A DNA stretch of 64,000 nucleotides from Enterobacter cancerogenus (GTDB lineage: Bacteria; Pseudomonadota; Gammaproteobacteria; Enterobacterales; Enterobacteriaceae). Under the pieces are notes generated by a model. That model saw only the letters and a list, made by a program, of their open reading frames with translations. It did no database searches and was not told the origin of the DNA. The stretch is taken from the NCBI GenBank assembly GCA_000773965.1, contig JRUP01000018.1:434001-498000 (forward strand), given 5' to 3'. Made by a program: the position numbers and the translations under genes. Below are positions 37,111 through 47,786 of this stretch, piece after piece. Position 1 is the first letter of the stretch. Every line of letters begins with the position of its first letter.

Positions 37111-38361
37111 TCAGAAGTTAAATCCGAGCTGCAGCATGCCGCCCCAGGTATTATCGTCACCCACTGAACCAGCAAGATCCAGATGCACCGTGTTGTTAAA
37201 CGGTGAAACGCCCAGACCTGCGGTAAACACATCGGTATCGTTTGATTTCATATCCGCACGATAACCCGCGCGCAGTGCTAACCAATCCAGCACGCGATAC
37301 TCGGCACCCACTCCCGCATATTGGCTGCTTTCTTCCGATTTGAAACGCTTGGTTTGCGTCAAATTAACATCGCCTGCCAGGGTGAACGCGCCGTAGTTCC
37401 AGGCCAGACCTGACGTGACCAGCGGACGGATTTGATAGGTATCGCGGTAGCCTTCCACTGTTTTGGTGTCGATGTCGCGTGAGATCAGGTTCTGCCCTGT
37501 CACACCCAACGTCCAATGCTCACCAAAGTCGGTCGCGATGCCTGCATCAATGTTGAAGCCGGTGTCGGAACTACGGTATTGGCTGTTGTTGATATTACTT
37601 TTATCAAAGTTATAAATACTGGCGGTGTAGTTATACAGCCAGGTTTTTTGCAGCTTTGGTGTCACGCCCACGGAAACCGGATGGCCAGCGACATCAAATT
37701 CATGTGCAACGGAGACGCCATAATCGGTGACTAACGCCGCAAGGCCATTGCCGCTCGAACGCAGGTTATCCTGATCGCCCGGCCTTGGCGTGATGCTCCC
37801 ATCCGCCACACCACGCAGATAGGTGATGTCGCTATCAACCACATTGGCGCGCACATGTGCTGTACCGTAGGCTTTTGTAATAAAGGCAAAGGGCAGCGTA
37901 TCGTTTGGAACAGTGACGGCAAAAGCGACTCCCGCAGTACCGTTCGCTTTATTTCCTTTTAAATCTTGAAGCTGATTGGCCATATCCCCTGCCGCAGCCT
38001 TAAGCTCCGGGTAACCTCTGAGATAATCAGCAAAGTCGAAATCATCAATCAGTTGCTTATAGCGATCGACACTGTCCGTAATGTCATCAACTTTGTTAAT
38101 TAATTTGTCTTTGTCGGTAACCTGCACACCGGCTGAAGGGAATATGACGCTGACGTTATCTTCAGGTTTGGCTTTGGTCATCAATGCCGGGTTAGCCAGC
38201 ACCGCTGAACTCCAGGTTGACGAAGCGACGCCGGTGCCACCCATGGCATCGTTACGCGCGTCATACCATGTACCTGCTGCCAGAGCTGAAGAAGAAAGAA
38301 ATACTGCATTCAAACCAACAAGATAAGCTACTTTTTTGTGCCTGAATAATGTCTTCACCAT
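37111..38361 (-). CDS. TraF-like (conjugal transfer type) outer-membrane beta-barrel protein
   Basis: 416 residues. The signal peptide covers about 1-28 (VGLNAVFLSSSALAA, then GTWYDARNDAMGGTGVA). The mature sequence is rich in beta strands and aromatic/Gly pairs and ends in Phe (GGMLQLGFNF), as for outer-membrane barrels. The MGGTGVASS and NPALM motifs fit the TraF_2/FadL-like family, which is widespread on chromosomes and not restricted to plasmids. Residues about 80-135 are helical and charged. No other transfer genes are near. Function unknown; a porin or hydrophobic-compound channel is possible. Confidence 0.78.
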   Translation of the reverse strand: MVKTLFRHKKVAYLVGLNAVFLSSSALAAGTWYDARNDAMGGTGVASSTWSSAVLANPALMTKAKPEDNVSVIFPSAGVQVTDKDKLINKVDDITDSVDRYKQLIDDFDFADYLRGYPELKAAAGDMANQLQDLKGNKANGTAGVAFAVTVPNDTLPFAFITKAYGTAHVRANVVDSDITYLRGVADGSITPRPGDQDNLRSSGNGLAALVTDYGVSVAHEFDVAGHPVSVGVTPKLQKTWLYNYTASIYNFDKSNINNSQYRSSDTGFNIDAGIATDFGEHWTLGVTGQNLISRDIDTKTVEGYRDTYQIRPLVTSGLAWNYGAFTLAGDVNLTQTKRFKSEESSQYAGVGAEYRVLDWLALRAGYRADMKSNDTDVFTAGLGVSPFNNTVHLDLAGSVGDDNTWGGMLQLGFNF

Positions 38362-38813
38362 GAGCCTGCCATCACCTTTGAAATGTCGCTGAATAACTCA
38401 GAAACGAAACAGTTTAGTTAGCCGCTATTCTGAACCCTGGCTAACGCATCATTGCTGTGAATTAAAAGGAAATAGCACTGCTGTTCGCAGAATTGGATGC
38501 AACCACACCATTCTGCTGTTTAGTTATGCAGAAAAATGAACAAAGCCTAAATTGATGCCAGATATTACTTAAGACCTTTTGAACCTTAGACGCTAACCCG
38601 GTGAGTTGCAAAGCAAAATTAGCGTGATAATTACGCTATATGACTGATCTCATAGAGGGTCTGAAATGAGCAGTTTTATCAGCACAACAGGAAGGTTAAG
38701 TTAATTTATTGATTAGCGAGATTTTTCCTGGTATTTAACCGGGTAAAAAGCAATCACAGCAGGGTAAAAGTTTGTGTGATAAAATAACATCGCCTGCAAC
38801 CTGGAGAACACTT
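38362..38813. other. Divergent intergenic region between traF-like gene and zur
   Basis: About 450 bp with promoters for both neighbours. A TAAAAT-type -10 lies just upstream of zur (38779-38784). No gene, repeat or known RNA was recognised in the rest. Confidence 0.4.
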
Positions 38814-39335
38814 ATGTCAAACCTCACGCCCGCACAACTGCTTACTCAGGCAGAATCCCTTTGCCTTGACCGCGGCGTGCGCCTGACCACTCAACGCGCT
38901 GAAGTGTTGCGTTTAATGGCAGAGCAGAATGGTTCGATCAGTGCTTACGATCTGCTGGATCAACTCCGCATCAGCGAGCCGCAGGCTAAACCTCCGACCA
39001 TTTACCGCGCGTTGGATTTTCTGCTGGAGCAGGGTTTTATTCATCGTGTTGAATCAAATAACAGCTATGTGGTTTGCCACCATTTCGATGAGCCTGCGCA
39101 TACTTCGGTGATGCTGGTGTGTGATGGTTGTGCGGCAGTCAGTGAAAAACACGCACACGGCGTAGAAAAGATTATTTCGGGACTGGCCGATCAGGCCGGA
39201 TTCTCACTGCGCCACACGGTTATTGAAGCCCATGGTTTGTGTGAGAACTGCGCAGAAGTCGCAGCATGTAATCATCACGATAGCTGCGATCACGATCACG
39301 AGATTGATACGAAAAAGAGAGTGAGAAAAGGGTGA
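38814..39335 (+). CDS. zur: Zinc uptake regulator Zur
   Basis: 173 residues (E. coli 171), Fur family. It has the winged helix (RGVRLTTQRAEVLRLMAEQ), YRALDFLLEQGFIHRVESN and zinc ligands in VCDGCAAVSEKHAHG and LCENCAEVAAC, plus a His/Asp-rich tail. With Zn(II) it represses znuABC and related genes. CTGGAGAACACTT precedes ATG 38814; the earlier GTG adds 14 unlikely residues. It is followed by yjbJ and dinF as in E. coli. Confidence 0.95.
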   Translation: MSNLTPAQLLTQAESLCLDRGVRLTTQRAEVLRLMAEQNGSISAYDLLDQLRISEPQAKPPTIYRALDFLLEQGFIHRVESNNSYVVCHHFDEPAHTSVMLVCDGCAAVSEKHAHGVEKIISGLADQAGFSLRHTVIEAHGLCENCAEVAACNHHDSCDHDHEIDTKKRVRKG

Positions 39336-39400
39336 GTGGCACTTCCTTGTGCCTTGCCGACGGGTGATCGGCGGGGTAGGAGCATCTTCCTTAATTCCGG

Positions 39401-39613
39401 TTACCAGCGGTAATCTTTATTGTGACTTTCCCAGTCTTTCACTTCGCTTTCGGCCTGGTCTTTCGCGTAGCCGTAGCGTTCCTGAATTTTACCGACAAGT
39501 TGATCGCGCTTACCTTCGATGACCGTCATATCGTCATCCGTCAGCTTGCCCCACTTCTCTTTCATTTTCCCTTTAAACTGCTTCCAGTTACCGCTCGCTT
39601 CGTCTTTGTTCAT
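39401..39613 (-). CDS. yjbJ: CsbD-family stress protein YjbJ
   Basis: 70 residues (E. coli 69). MNKDEASGNWKQFKGKMKEKWGKL matches YjbJ closely, as does the end SHNKDYRW. CsbD-like proteins are small, hydrophilic, helical and abundant under stress or in stationary phase. Start 39613 sits 6 nt after GGAGG; the ATG three bases earlier leaves too short a gap. Convergent with zur and in the E. coli gene order. Confidence 0.93.
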   Translation of the reverse strand: MNKDEASGNWKQFKGKMKEKWGKLTDDDMTVIEGKRDQLVGKIQERYGYAKDQAESEVKDWESHNKDYRW

Positions 39614-39777
39614 CATAATCCTCCACATCATCCTGAGTGAGATGCGATGATCTCCTGATAAATCAGGTAATCACCCACACAACGCGCTACTCAATTGCGC
39701 CGTTTGAGATAATTATAGTAGCCAGATAGGATTACGCAAAAAAATACAGAATAATCTGTAGGTTACGCTTCGCTTAT

Positions 39778-41100
39778 TCAAACAGTGAACCAGCTGTCGT
39801 GTCGCCAGTGGCGTCGCCACATCCACCAGAGCGTCAAGCCCCGCAAGGCAAGAAACACCGTCACCGCCAGCCATAAGCCGTGATTACCGAGCCATGGAAG
39901 TGTCAGTAAGGCAAGCCCATAACCCACTGCCGCCATCACCATGCTGTTGCGCATTTCGCGGCCGCGCGTGGCGCCGATAAACATACCGTCCAGCAGATAA
40001 CACCAGACACCGATCAGCGGCAGAATCACCTGCCAGCCAAGATAGCGATCGGCCATCTCTCGCAGTGGCTCAAGCGAGGTGAGCAACGCCACAATTTGGG
40101 GGCCGGTTATCGCATAGATGGCTGCGAACGCCAGGGCAACGATACCGGCCTGACGGCAGGCAGCATGCCAAATCAGTAATAAGCGACTGCGATCTCGCGC
40201 CCCCACCGCTTCACCGGAGCAGGCCTCCACGGCATAGGCAAAACCATCCAGCGCATAGGCCGTAAACGTCAGGAACATCAGCAGTACAGCATTCACCGCA
40301 ACAACATCTGGCCCTAAACGCGCGCCCAGCAAGGTGAGTGACGCAAAACAGATTTGCACCATCAGCGAACGCAGCATGATGTCGCGGTTGAGCCGGAACA
40401 GGCGTGCCGCATCACCACGCCAGCTCTGTTTTAGCAGATTGAAAGAAATGCCGCGCAACCTAAGCACACGTACCACCATCCATAACCCCACACCCAGCGT
40501 GACGTACTCTGCCACCGCCGTTGCCGCCGCCGCACCTGCAACGCCCCAGTGAAGCTTCAGCACAAACAGGAGATCGAGCAGAATATTCACCAGGTTACCG
40601 ACAATGAGCAGCACCATCGGCGCTCGCGCATATTGCACGCCAAGCAACCAGCCCAAAATCACCAGATTGGCTAAGGTCGCCGGTGCGCTAAGCCAGCGAA
40701 TGTTGATAAAAATCTGTGCCTGGTGTTGCACTTCCGGGCTGCCGCCCATTAATGAGGCTGCGATCAAACTGAAGGGCGCGCGCAGTAATAAAAACAGCAC
40801 GCCCGCTACCAGGGCGATCAGCAGAGGTTGCGTCAACGCCCGCGCTAAGGCGGTTTTATCGTTCGCGCCAAACGCCTGCGCAGTCAAACCCGTGGTGCTC
40901 ATGCGCAGGAACAACAGCAACATAAAGATGAAACTGGTCGCCGTTGCACCTACCGCCACGCCACCGAGGTAAATGGGGCTATCGAGATGGCCAATCACTG
41001 CCGTATCGACGACACCGAGCAGCGGAACGGTAATATTGGAGAGAATCATCGGCAGCGCCAGCCGCCACAATGCTTTATCTGAGGAGGAAAACAGCCGCAT
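39778..41100 (-). CDS. dinF: MATE-family efflux protein DinF
   Basis: 440 residues with 12 membrane helices. The MATE signature VPLLGVVDTAVIGHLDSPIYLGGVA is split over residues 25-50, and GLTAQAFGANDK follows. In E. coli dinF is the second gene of the SOS-controlled lexA operon. Here it follows lexA on the same strand with 126 bp between them, so it is probably also SOS-induced by readthrough. It likely exports organic cations or reactive compounds using an ion gradient. Confidence 0.93.
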   Translation of the reverse strand: MRLFSSSDKALWRLALPMILSNITVPLLGVVDTAVIGHLDSPIYLGGVAVGATATSFIFMLLLFLRMSTTGLTAQAFGANDKTALARALTQPLLIALVAGVLFLLLRAPFSLIAASLMGGSPEVQHQAQIFINIRWLSAPATLANLVILGWLLGVQYARAPMVLLIVGNLVNILLDLLFVLKLHWGVAGAAAATAVAEYVTLGVGLWMVVRVLRLRGISFNLLKQSWRGDAARLFRLNRDIMLRSLMVQICFASLTLLGARLGPDVVAVNAVLLMFLTFTAYALDGFAYAVEACSGEAVGARDRSRLLLIWHAACRQAGIVALAFAAIYAITGPQIVALLTSLEPLREMADRYLGWQVILPLIGVWCYLLDGMFIGATRGREMRNSMVMAAVGYGLALLTLPWLGNHGLWLAVTVFLALRGLTLWWMWRRHWRHDSWFTV

Positions 41101-41226
41101 TCGCCCGTTCCATTGTTGCGCTGGTCAATCGGACCATTAACCGGCAATCAGCCTGAAGAGGAAAATCAATGTATCAGACTGCGGTTAGCACAGCGACCAA
41201 CCGCAGCGGGGGAATTCAATGAGAGA

Positions 41227-41841
41227 TTACAGCCATTCGCCGTTACGTACGATGCCCACAGCCAAACCTTCAACGGTCAGAGCCTGCTCACGGGTATCGA
41301 CCACAATCGGCTGGAATTCGGTGTTTTCTGGCAGCAAATGCACAATGGCACCCTGCTTTTTCCAGCGTTTGACGGTCACTTCATCATCAATGCGCGCCAC
41401 CACAACCTGACCATTACGGACTTCCTGGGTTTTATGCACGGCAAGCAAGTCGCCATCCATAATCCCGATGTCTTTCATCGACATACCACTCACCCGCAGC
41501 AGAAAATCGGCGGTAGGTTTAAACAGATTGGCATCAACCTGATAGTGCGCTTCGATGTGCTCTTGCGCCAGCAGCGGCTCACCGGCGGCCACGCGACCGA
41601 TCAGCGGTAACCCTTCGGAGACTTCCTCTTCCATTAGCAGGCGGATGCCGCGAGATGCGCCAGATACAATCTCGATGACGCCTTTACGCGCCAGTGCTTT
41701 CAGATGTTCTTCCGCAGCATTGGGCGAGCGAAAACCCAGTTGCGCAGCAATTTCCGCACGCGTTGGCGGCATGCCGGTCTGGTTAATGTGGTCGCGAATC
41801 AGATCATAGACCTGTTGCTGCCTGGTGGTTAACGCTTTCAT
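41227..41841 (-). CDS. lexA: LexA repressor
   Basis: 204 residues (E. coli 202). The winged HTH ([40 protein letters not shown]) is followed by the cleavage site Ala86-Gly87 in VAAGEPLL. The catalytic dyad is Ser121 (GMSMKD) and Lys158 (TVKRW). It represses the SOS regulon and self-cleaves with RecA filaments. Two LexA boxes precede it for autoregulation. Its other visible targets here are ssb/uvrA and probably dinF. Confidence 0.98.
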   Translation of the reverse strand: MKALTTRQQQVYDLIRDHINQTGMPPTRAEIAAQLGFRSPNAAEEHLKALARKGVIEIVSGASRGIRLLMEEEVSEGLPLIGRVAAGEPLLAQEHIEAHYQVDANLFKPTADFLLRVSGMSMKDIGIMDGDLLAVHKTQEVRNGQVVVARIDDEVTVKRWKKQGAIVHLLPENTEFQPIVVDTREQALTVEGLAVGIVRNGEWL

Positions 41842-41849
41842 CCCGCCCC

Positions 41850-41884
41850 CTGGTTGTTTATACAGTCGCTGTGAGTATATACAG
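41850..41884 (-). promoter_or_regulatory. Two tandem LexA boxes upstream of lexA
   Basis: CTGGTTGTTTATACAG (41850-41865) and CTGTGAGTATATACAG (41869-41884) both have the CTG-N10-CAG form and are 3 bp apart. E. coli lexA has the same double-operator arrangement. Confidence 0.93.
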
Positions 41885-41946
41885 GTATTGGCGAAATGAA
41901 AACCAAAACAGAGGGAAAAATCAGCGGTTTGAAGATTCTGGAATAC

Positions 41947-42315
41947 CTATCGCAAATGCGACCAGAGCAGTGCGATCCAGACAAACAGAGCCAGTAAGAT
42001 AGCCAGCAACACCGCCGCTGAGCCCATATCTTTTGCTCGTCCGGCTAAAGGATGGCGCTCTTGCCCAATGCGGTCCACCACCGCTTCAATGGCGCTATTC
42101 AGGATTTCAACAATGATCACCAGCACCACGGAGCCAATCATCAGCACACGGGAAATCGCATCAACATCCAGCCAGCAGGCCACCACAATCGCCACCAGTG
42201 CAGCAATGGCTTCCTGACGAAATGCGGCTTCATGTTTCCAGGCGGCGCGCAAGCCCTGCCAGGAATAACCGGCTGCATTCACTATTCTTTGAATACCGGT
42301 GACGTTATTTGCCAT
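41947..42315 (-). CDS. dgkA: Diacylglycerol kinase DgkA
   Basis: 122 residues, the E. coli length. Three membrane helices and the active-site segment EILNSAIEAVVDRIG with the catalytic Glu are present, plus RAKDMGSAAV. It phosphorylates diacylglycerol made during osmoregulated glucan synthesis. Start 42315 (MANNVTGIQR) matches the family. Divergent from plsB, as in E. coli. Confidence 0.95.
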   Translation of the reverse strand: MANNVTGIQRIVNAAGYSWQGLRAAWKHEAAFRQEAIAALVAIVVACWLDVDAISRVLMIGSVVLVIIVEILNSAIEAVVDRIGQERHPLAGRAKDMGSAAVLLAILLALFVWIALLWSHLR

Positions 42316-42442
42316 GCTTTGGAACCCTTGATGTGATTTGGCGTCAATATGTGGGCTATCTGAGGTCGTGTAAGCCACAGATCTTCGTTGCACTTTCTGG
42401 TATGCTTGCCGCGCTTTGCTAACAAGAGGCTTTAAGTTGTCT

Positions 42443-44866
42443 ATGTCAGGTTGGCGTAAACTTTATTACAAACTATTGAATTTACCACTCTCTTTTTTGG
42501 TAAAGAGTAAGGTCATTCCGACCGATCCTGTCTCAGAGCACGGGATCGATCCGACTCGTCCAGTGATGTATGTTTTGCCTTATGATTCAAAGGCTGACCT
42601 GCTCACTCTTCGGGCACAGTGCCTGAAACACGATCTGCCCGATCCACTGGCTCCGCTGGAGATCGACGGCACGCTACTGCCGCGTCACGTGTTTATTCAT
42701 GATGGCCCACGCGTATTCCCCTATTTCGTTGCCAATCCTGAGTCGGTGAAGCTGTTCCACGACTACCTCGATTTGCACCGCAGTAATCCGGATCTCGACG
42801 TCCAGATGTTACCGGTGGCGGTGATGTTTGGTCGTGCGCCGGGACGCGAAATCCAGGGAGAAGATACGCCACATCTGCGCATCCTTAATGGTGTAGAGAA
42901 ATTCTTCGCCATTCTGTGGCACGGGCGTGACAGCTTTGTGCGCTTCTCACCGACCGTCTCCCTGCGCCAGATGGCGACGGAGCACGGTACGGATAAGTCG
43001 ATTGCCCAGAAGCTGGCACGCGTGGCTCGCATTCACTTCGCGCGTCAGCGCCTGGCTGCTGTAGGCCCACGTCTGCCTGCGCGTCAGGATCTGTTCAACA
43101 AGCTGCTGCAATCCAAAGCGATTGAAAAAGCGGTTGAAGATGAAGCGCGTAGCAAAAAAATCTCGCACGAGAAAGCCCAGCAGAATGCTGTTGAGATGAT
43201 GGAAGAAGTCGCGGCCAACTTCTCGTATGAGGCCATTCGCGTCACAGACCGCGTGATGGGCTGGCTGTGGAGCCGCCTTTATCAGGGTATCAATGTCAAC
43301 GGTGGCGAGCGAGTCCGTCAGCTGGCGCAAGATGGCCATGAGATTGTGTATGTGCCCTGCCATCGCAGTCACATGGACTATCTGCTGCTCTCTTACGTGC
43401 TCTACCATCAGGGGCTGGTGCCGCCACACATCGCGGCCGGTATCAACCTGAACTTCTGGCCAGCAGGTCCGATTTTCCGTCGTCTGGGTGCTTTCTTTAT
43501 TCGCCGTACCTTCAAGGGCAACAAACTCTATTCCACGGTGTTCCGTGAATATCTGGGCGAGTTGTTCAGCCGCGGATATTCAGTCGAGTATTTCGTTGAA
43601 GGCGGGCGCTCGCGCACGGGCCGACTGCTGGATCCTAAAACCGGCACGCTGTCGATGACCTTGCAAGCCATGTTGCGCGGCGGTAGCCGTCCGATTACGT
43701 TTGTTCCGATCTACATCGGCTATGAACACGTCATGGAAGTGGGTACTTACGCCAAAGAGTTACGTGGCGCGGCCAAAGAGAAAGAGAGTTTCCTGCAGAT
43801 GGTGCGCGGGTTACGTAAACTGCGCAATCTTGGCCAGGGCTACGTTAACTTCGGCGAACCCCTGCCGTTGATGAACTATCTGAACAAAAACGTGCCGGAA
43901 TGGCGTGATGCGATCGATCCGATTGAACCACAACGCCCGGCATGGATGACGCCGACCGTAAATGATATTGCGGCACGTCTGATGGTGCGTATTAACGAAG
44001 CCGGTGCCGCCAACGCCATGAACCTGTGCGTCACTGCACTGCTGGCTTCTCGTCAGCGCTCCCTGACGCGTGAACAGTTGATTGAGCAACTGGAATGCTA
44101 TACCCAGCTGCTGCGTAACGTGCCTTATTCGCCGGAAGCGACTGTGCCGGAGATGAGTGCTGAAGCGCTGCTTGATCACGCCATGGGCATGAACAAGTTC
44201 GAGACGGAACAAGACAGTATCGGCGATATCATCATTCTGCCGCGCGAGCAGGCCGTCCTGATGACTTACTACCGCAACAACATCCACCACATGCTGGTCA
44301 TGCCATCGCTGATTGCCGCTATTGTGCAGCAGCATCGTGAGATCAGTGTGGCGGAGTTGCTGCGTCAGGTGAGTCTGGTTTACCCGATGCTGAAGAGTGA
44401 GCTGTTCCTGCGCTGGGATAACGCAGAGCTGCCAGGCGTGCTGAATGCCCTCTGTGCTGAGATGACGCGACAAGGCCTGATTACCGAGCATGATGGGCAG
44501 TTACGCATGAATCCGGCCCGCCATCGTTCATTGCAACTGCTGGCTGCCGGTATCCGTGAAACGCTGCAGCGTTTTGCCATCACCTTCGCCATTCTGAGTG
44601 CCAAGCCGACGATTAACCGCGGCACGCTGGAGAAAGAGAGCCGCACGCTGGCGCAGCGTTTGTCGGTGTTGCATGGCATTAACGCGCCAGAGTTCTTCGA
44701 CAAAGCGGTGTTTACCGCGCTGGTGCTGTCACTGCGTGATGAAGGCTACATCAGTGATTCAGGCGATGCTGATGCGGAACGCACCCACATTATGTGGCAG
44801 ATGCTGGCAGAGCTGGTGACCAGTGATGTCCGTCTGACCATTGAAAGTGCCGTAGCCCACGAATAA
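42443..44866 (+). CDS. plsB: Glycerol-3-phosphate 1-O-acyltransferase PlsB
   Basis: 807 residues, the E. coli length. The acyltransferase core has the HX4D motif [30 protein letters not shown] and the block [16 protein letters not shown] [17 protein letters not shown]. It acylates sn-glycerol 3-phosphate at the inner membrane with acyl-ACP or acyl-CoA, the first step of phospholipid synthesis. Start 42443 ([10 protein letters not shown]) is the conserved one; nine upstream codons are open. A strong terminator follows. Confidence 0.97.
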   Translation: MSGWRKLYYKLLNLPLSFLVKSKVIPTDPVSEHGIDPTRPVMYVLPYDSKADLLTLRAQCLKHDLPDPLAPLEIDGTLLPRHVFIHDGPRVFPYFVANPESVKLFHDYLDLHRSNPDLDVQMLPVAVMFGRAPGREIQGEDTPHLRILNGVEKFFAILWHGRDSFVRFSPTVSLRQMATEHGTDKSIAQKLARVARIHFARQRLAAVGPRLPARQDLFNKLLQSKAIEKAVEDEARSKKISHEKAQQNAVEMMEEVAANFSYEAIRVTDRVMGWLWSRLYQGINVNGGERVRQLAQDGHEIVYVPCHRSHMDYLLLSYVLYHQGLVPPHIAAGINLNFWPAGPIFRRLGAFFIRRTFKGNKLYSTVFREYLGELFSRGYSVEYFVEGGRSRTGRLLDPKTGTLSMTLQAMLRGGSRPITFVPIYIGYEHVMEVGTYAKELRGAAKEKESFLQMVRGLRKLRNLGQGYVNFGEPLPLMNYLNKNVPEWRDAIDPIEPQRPAWMTPTVNDIAARLMVRINEAGAANAMNLCVTALLASRQRSLTREQLIEQLECYTQLLRNVPYSPEATVPEMSAEALLDHAMGMNKFETEQDSIGDIIILPREQAVLMTYYRNNIHHMLVMPSLIAAIVQQHREISVAELLRQVSLVYPMLKSELFLRWDNAELPGVLNALCAEMTRQGLITEHDGQLRMNPARHRSLQLLAAGIRETLQRFAITFAILSAKPTINRGTLEKESRTLAQRLSVLHGINAPEFFDKAVFTALVLSLRDEGYISDSGDADAERTHIMWQMLAELVTSDVRLTIESAVAHE

Positions 44867-44885
44867 CGTCGGGCCTAAAAAACAG

Positions 44886-44916
44886 AAAGGCGACCCTCAA
44901 CGGGTCGCCTTTTTTA
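44886..44916 (+). terminator. Rho-independent terminator of plsB
   Basis: AAAGGCGACCC (44886-44896), loop TCAAC, GGGTCGCCTTT (44902-44912), then TTTATGG, 20 bp after the stop. The 5' A-rich side is weak for use by the convergent ubiA. Confidence 0.92.
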
Positions 44917-44929
44917 TGGCAGCTACCCC

Positions 44930-45814
44930 TTAAAACAGGTCAATAAATGGCTGAGTATTGAGAAGTACGCCGATAAACAGCACCAGACCAACGTAGTTAT
45001 TATTCAGAAAGGCCTGGAAACAAGGATCGCGTTCACGTTGAGCAATCAGCTTTTGTTGATACACAAAGAAGCCGCCCGCCACCAGCAGTGACCAGTAAAA
45101 CGCACCGTTCAGATTCAACATCAATCCGACTAGCGCCATCAGCCCCAGCGTGGCCAACTGCAGCAGACCAATGATCAACTTATCGAAACGGCCAAACAGA
45201 ATCGCCGTGGATTTCACGCCAATCTTCAGGTCATCATCACGATCCACCATCGCATATTGCGTGTCATAAGCCACCGTCCAGCAGATATTCGCGAAGAACA
45301 CCAGCCAGCAGACCAAAGGTAAGGACTCACTCACTGCCGCCCAGCCCATTGGTATCGCCCAGCCAAATGCTGCACCCAATACCACCTGGGGTAAATGGGT
45401 GTAGCGCTTCATAAACGGATAGACCCACGCCAGTGCCAGACCGCCAAATGACAGCAAAATCGTCATACGGTTCATGGTCAGCACTAGCGCAAATGCCAAT
45501 AACCCGAGCACGACAAACAGGATTTTGGCCTCTTTCTCCGTCACCGCGCCGCTCGCCAGCGGACGCGATGCAGTCCGTTTGACATGACCATCCACCTTAC
45601 GATCCGCATAATCATTGATCACGCAGCCCGCGGCACGCATCACAATGACGCCGAGCACAAATACCACCAGCACAGACAAAGGCGGCACCGTCATGCCTGA
45701 TAACCACAGTGCCCACATGGTGGGCCACAGCAGCAACAGCGTGCCAATCGGTTTATCGATGCGCATCAGGCGTCGATAAGCCTGCCATTTGGTCATGGTT
45801 AAGGTTTTTTCCAC
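44930..45814 (-). CDS. ubiA: 4-hydroxybenzoate octaprenyltransferase UbiA
   Basis: 294 residues with 8-9 membrane helices. It has the two Asp-rich prenyl-diphosphate motifs [20 protein letters not shown] and [19 protein letters not shown]. It attaches the octaprenyl tail to 4-hydroxybenzoate in ubiquinone synthesis. It is colinear with E. coli UbiA and follows ubiC by 6 bp in an operon. The C-terminus ([10 protein letters not shown]) is a little longer than in E. coli. Confidence 0.96.
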   Translation of the reverse strand: MEKTLTMTKWQAYRRLMRIDKPIGTLLLLWPTMWALWLSGMTVPPLSVLVVFVLGVIVMRAAGCVINDYADRKVDGHVKRTASRPLASGAVTEKEAKILFVVLGLLAFALVLTMNRMTILLSFGGLALAWVYPFMKRYTHLPQVVLGAAFGWAIPMGWAAVSESLPLVCWLVFFANICWTVAYDTQYAMVDRDDDLKIGVKSTAILFGRFDKLIIGLLQLATLGLMALVGLMLNLNGAFYWSLLVAGGFFVYQQKLIAQRERDPCFQAFLNNNYVGLVLFIGVLLNTQPFIDLF

Positions 45815-45820
45815 AATCCT

Positions 45821-46339
45821 TTATCCTTGATTAAGCGCGCGGTACAACGGCGACGCTGGTAAAAACAGTTCAGTTAGCAGCAGCGGTTTGCCTGATAAAC
45901 GCAGGCGCGAGCGACGTCCCCACAGATCATCCACCTGGCCGGGGTCGATAAAATCGCGGCTCAGCGTCGAGGAGGCGAAAAGATAGCGCCCCAGCGGACG
46001 GGTGCCAAGATTTTGCAGCATCTGCTCCGGGCCGTTCAACGTGCTTTCTGGCACCACGGTTCGCCCAATCAACCAGGGTTCGCCATCGCCGCACAGCACG
46101 ATTTCACGTAACCAAAAGCGATCATCGGCGGGCAGGAATTTCGCTTCTGGCGCCATCTCGTCAGCGGTAATAAAGCTTTCGCGGATCAGTTCCACCGTCA
46201 CCTGCTGGCAATGCTGCTCGAAGCGCCGCGTCATGGAGTCTTCTTCCAGCAACCAGTCAAGCAGAGGAGGTGAAAGCAAAGGGGAAGTGGCTGGCAGCCA
46301 ATGCAGTGCGAGTAACTGGCGCAGCGCGTGATGCGACAT
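45821..46339 (-). CDS. ubiC: Chorismate pyruvate-lyase UbiC
   Basis: 172 residues (E. coli 165). [39 protein letters not shown] and the end [20 protein letters not shown] are the family signature blocks. It converts chorismate to 4-hydroxybenzoate and pyruvate, the first committed step to ubiquinone. First gene of ubiCA. Confidence 0.95.
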   Translation of the reverse strand: MSHHALRQLLALHWLPATSPLLSPPLLDWLLEEDSMTRRFEQHCQQVTVELIRESFITADEMAPEAKFLPADDRFWLREIVLCGDGEPWLIGRTVVPESTLNGPEQMLQNLGTRPLGRYLFASSTLSRDFIDPGQVDDLWGRRSRLRLSGKPLLLTELFLPASPLYRALNQG

Positions 46340-46383
46340 CAGGACATCTCCGGAGAAAAAGTTGCCCTAGTTTAACGCAGAGA

Positions 46384-46419
46384 ATCGGGCGTGGCACTGC
46401 TGGTTGTGCCACGCCCGAT
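46384..46419 (-). terminator. Hairpin terminator of psiE
   Basis: ATCGGGCGTGGCAC (46384-46397) pairs perfectly with GTGCCACGCCCGAT (46406-46419), 10 bp after the psiE stop. The following reverse-strand bases TCTCTGCG are only moderately T-rich. Confidence 0.7.
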
Positions 46420-46429
46420 AGAAGGGGGA

Positions 46430-46840
46430 TTATTCGCGCTTTAAGCGATTGCTATTAGCTAACCACAGCGTGACCACCAGAATTAAAATCGCCGCTGAAT
46501 AATAAAGCGTGTCGAACGGGTTTTTATGGTCAACGATAATCAGACGAATGATTGCGGTGATGCCGATATAGATGAAATAACGCAGCGGGAAGTGATAGCC
46601 GGACTGGAAGTACTTCACTATCAGCGCGATAAATTCGAAATAGAGAAAATAGATCACGATGCCTTCGATCAGCAGGTAGGACGACGCCTGCTCACCGGTG
46701 CTGAACAGCACATTGGCTAAATGGATTGTCTCTTTACCAAGGAAGACCACAAGGATGACAGCCAGCGTCACCAAACCAATATTCAAAACCCATTGTAAAA
46801 CAGAAGCAATAAGCTGCCCCATCGCTGATTTTGTTGTCAT
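46430..46840 (-). CDS. psiE: Phosphate-starvation-inducible protein PsiE
   Basis: 136 residues, the E. coli length, with four membrane helices. [19 protein letters not shown] and [20 protein letters not shown] match PsiE. Function is unknown; in E. coli expression rises on phosphate starvation (PhoB) and is affected by cAMP-CRP. ATG 46840 ([10 protein letters not shown]) fits the family length. A perfect CRP palindrome lies 50 bp upstream. E. coli also has psiE after ubiCA-plsB. Confidence 0.93.
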   Translation of the reverse strand: MTTKSAMGQLIASVLQWVLNIGLVTLAVILVVFLGKETIHLANVLFSTGEQASSYLLIEGIVIYFLYFEFIALIVKYFQSGYHFPLRYFIYIGITAIIRLIIVDHKNPFDTLYYSAAILILVVTLWLANSNRLKRE

Positions 46841-46889
46841 TTTTATGCGCCTCAAAGTACGGAAACTCTCTGAGGCTATCATGCTGTAG

Positions 46890-46905
46890 TGTGATCGAAA
46901 TCACA
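46890..46905 (-). promoter_or_regulatory. CRP-like site upstream of psiE
   Basis: TGTGATCGAAATCACA has both perfect TGTGA/TCACA half-sites with 6-bp spacing. It lies in the 70-bp gap between psiE and the GntR-type gene and suits control of psiE. E. coli psiE is reported to be under cAMP-CRP control. Confidence 0.7.
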
Positions 46906-46910
46906 ATATG

Positions 46911-47609
46911 CTACACATCAACATCCACACAGAGCGCGTCATAGCGCCAGTACTCGCAGTCACAGTCGATGACCCGTTTGTGTTGATCGCGGTTAATGCG
47001 TGTAATGAGTAATCCGGGAGTTCCGCTGGCGACATTGAGTGCCGGTGCCGCGCGCGCAGGAAGCGGGCCGGGCAGAATGGTAAAGCGAGCGCCGCCGTAG
47101 CGAATTCCATAGCGCTGATCGTAGAGATCGGTAAGTGAGCGGGTGAGGTCTTCCTCTAGCAGGCCGGGAAAAAAGGCCGGATTGAGGTAATGCTCTACGT
47201 ACAACACCGCGCGCCCATCAATACGTCGCAGGCGTCGAATGCGAAACACGCTATCCCCTTCCAGTAACTGCAAATGCCGTGCAATCACCAGCTGTGCCGG
47301 GACTTCCCGCGCCTCAATCACTTCAGTGTGAGCGATGCGCCCTTGCTCGGCGGCCATGGCATGAAAGTGGCTGTGATGGGCCGGGTTATATACCAGCCTG
47401 GGTGGGGCGAGAAACCAACCTCGACGCAGCTCACGGTAAATGACGCCCTGCGCTTCCAGCAAGCCCAGCGCCTCACGCAGGGTAATACGCGTGGTGGAAT
47501 AATGTTCACTTAAACTGCGTTCTGCCGGCAAACGTCCGCTGGCAAATTCACCGTTTTCAATGCGTTCGCTCAGCGCCGCAGCAATCACATCCACCGTTTT
47601 CGACGACAT
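46911..47609 (-). CDS. GntR/HutC-type regulator with UTRA domain (PhnF/PhnR-like)
   Basis: 232 residues. N-terminal winged helix (RLPAERSLSEHYSTTRITLREALGLLE in pieces over 26-55); UTRA ligand domain after about 85 (VFRIRRLRRIDGRAVLYVEHYLNP). The subgroup includes PhnF and the 2-aminoethylphosphonate regulator PhnR. It is divergent from an ABC importer operon resembling phnSTUV, so it probably represses that operon until the substrate is present. A PhnF-like palindrome sits in the shared intergenic DNA. Confidence 0.85.
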   Translation of the reverse strand: MSSKTVDVIAAALSERIENGEFASGRLPAERSLSEHYSTTRITLREALGLLEAQGVIYRELRRGWFLAPPRLVYNPAHHSHFHAMAAEQGRIAHTEVIEAREVPAQLVIARHLQLLEGDSVFRIRRLRRIDGRAVLYVEHYLNPAFFPGLLEEDLTRSLTDLYDQRYGIRYGGARFTILPGPLPARAAPALNVASGTPGLLITRINRDQHKRVIDCDCEYWRYDALCVDVDV

Positions 47610-47786
47610 TTTTTAGCCTCATTTTGGGGCAATTCTGCACTATGACAGTTCGATGACTACAATATGACAGGCATATCCCACGCTTTCGCGCGCTGTATCC
47701 GCATGTGGAGCTACGCGTCAAACCACATTTCACCACCATGGTCATAAAACCTTCATCTGATCGGGCTACATTGGCTCGGTTCTTGC

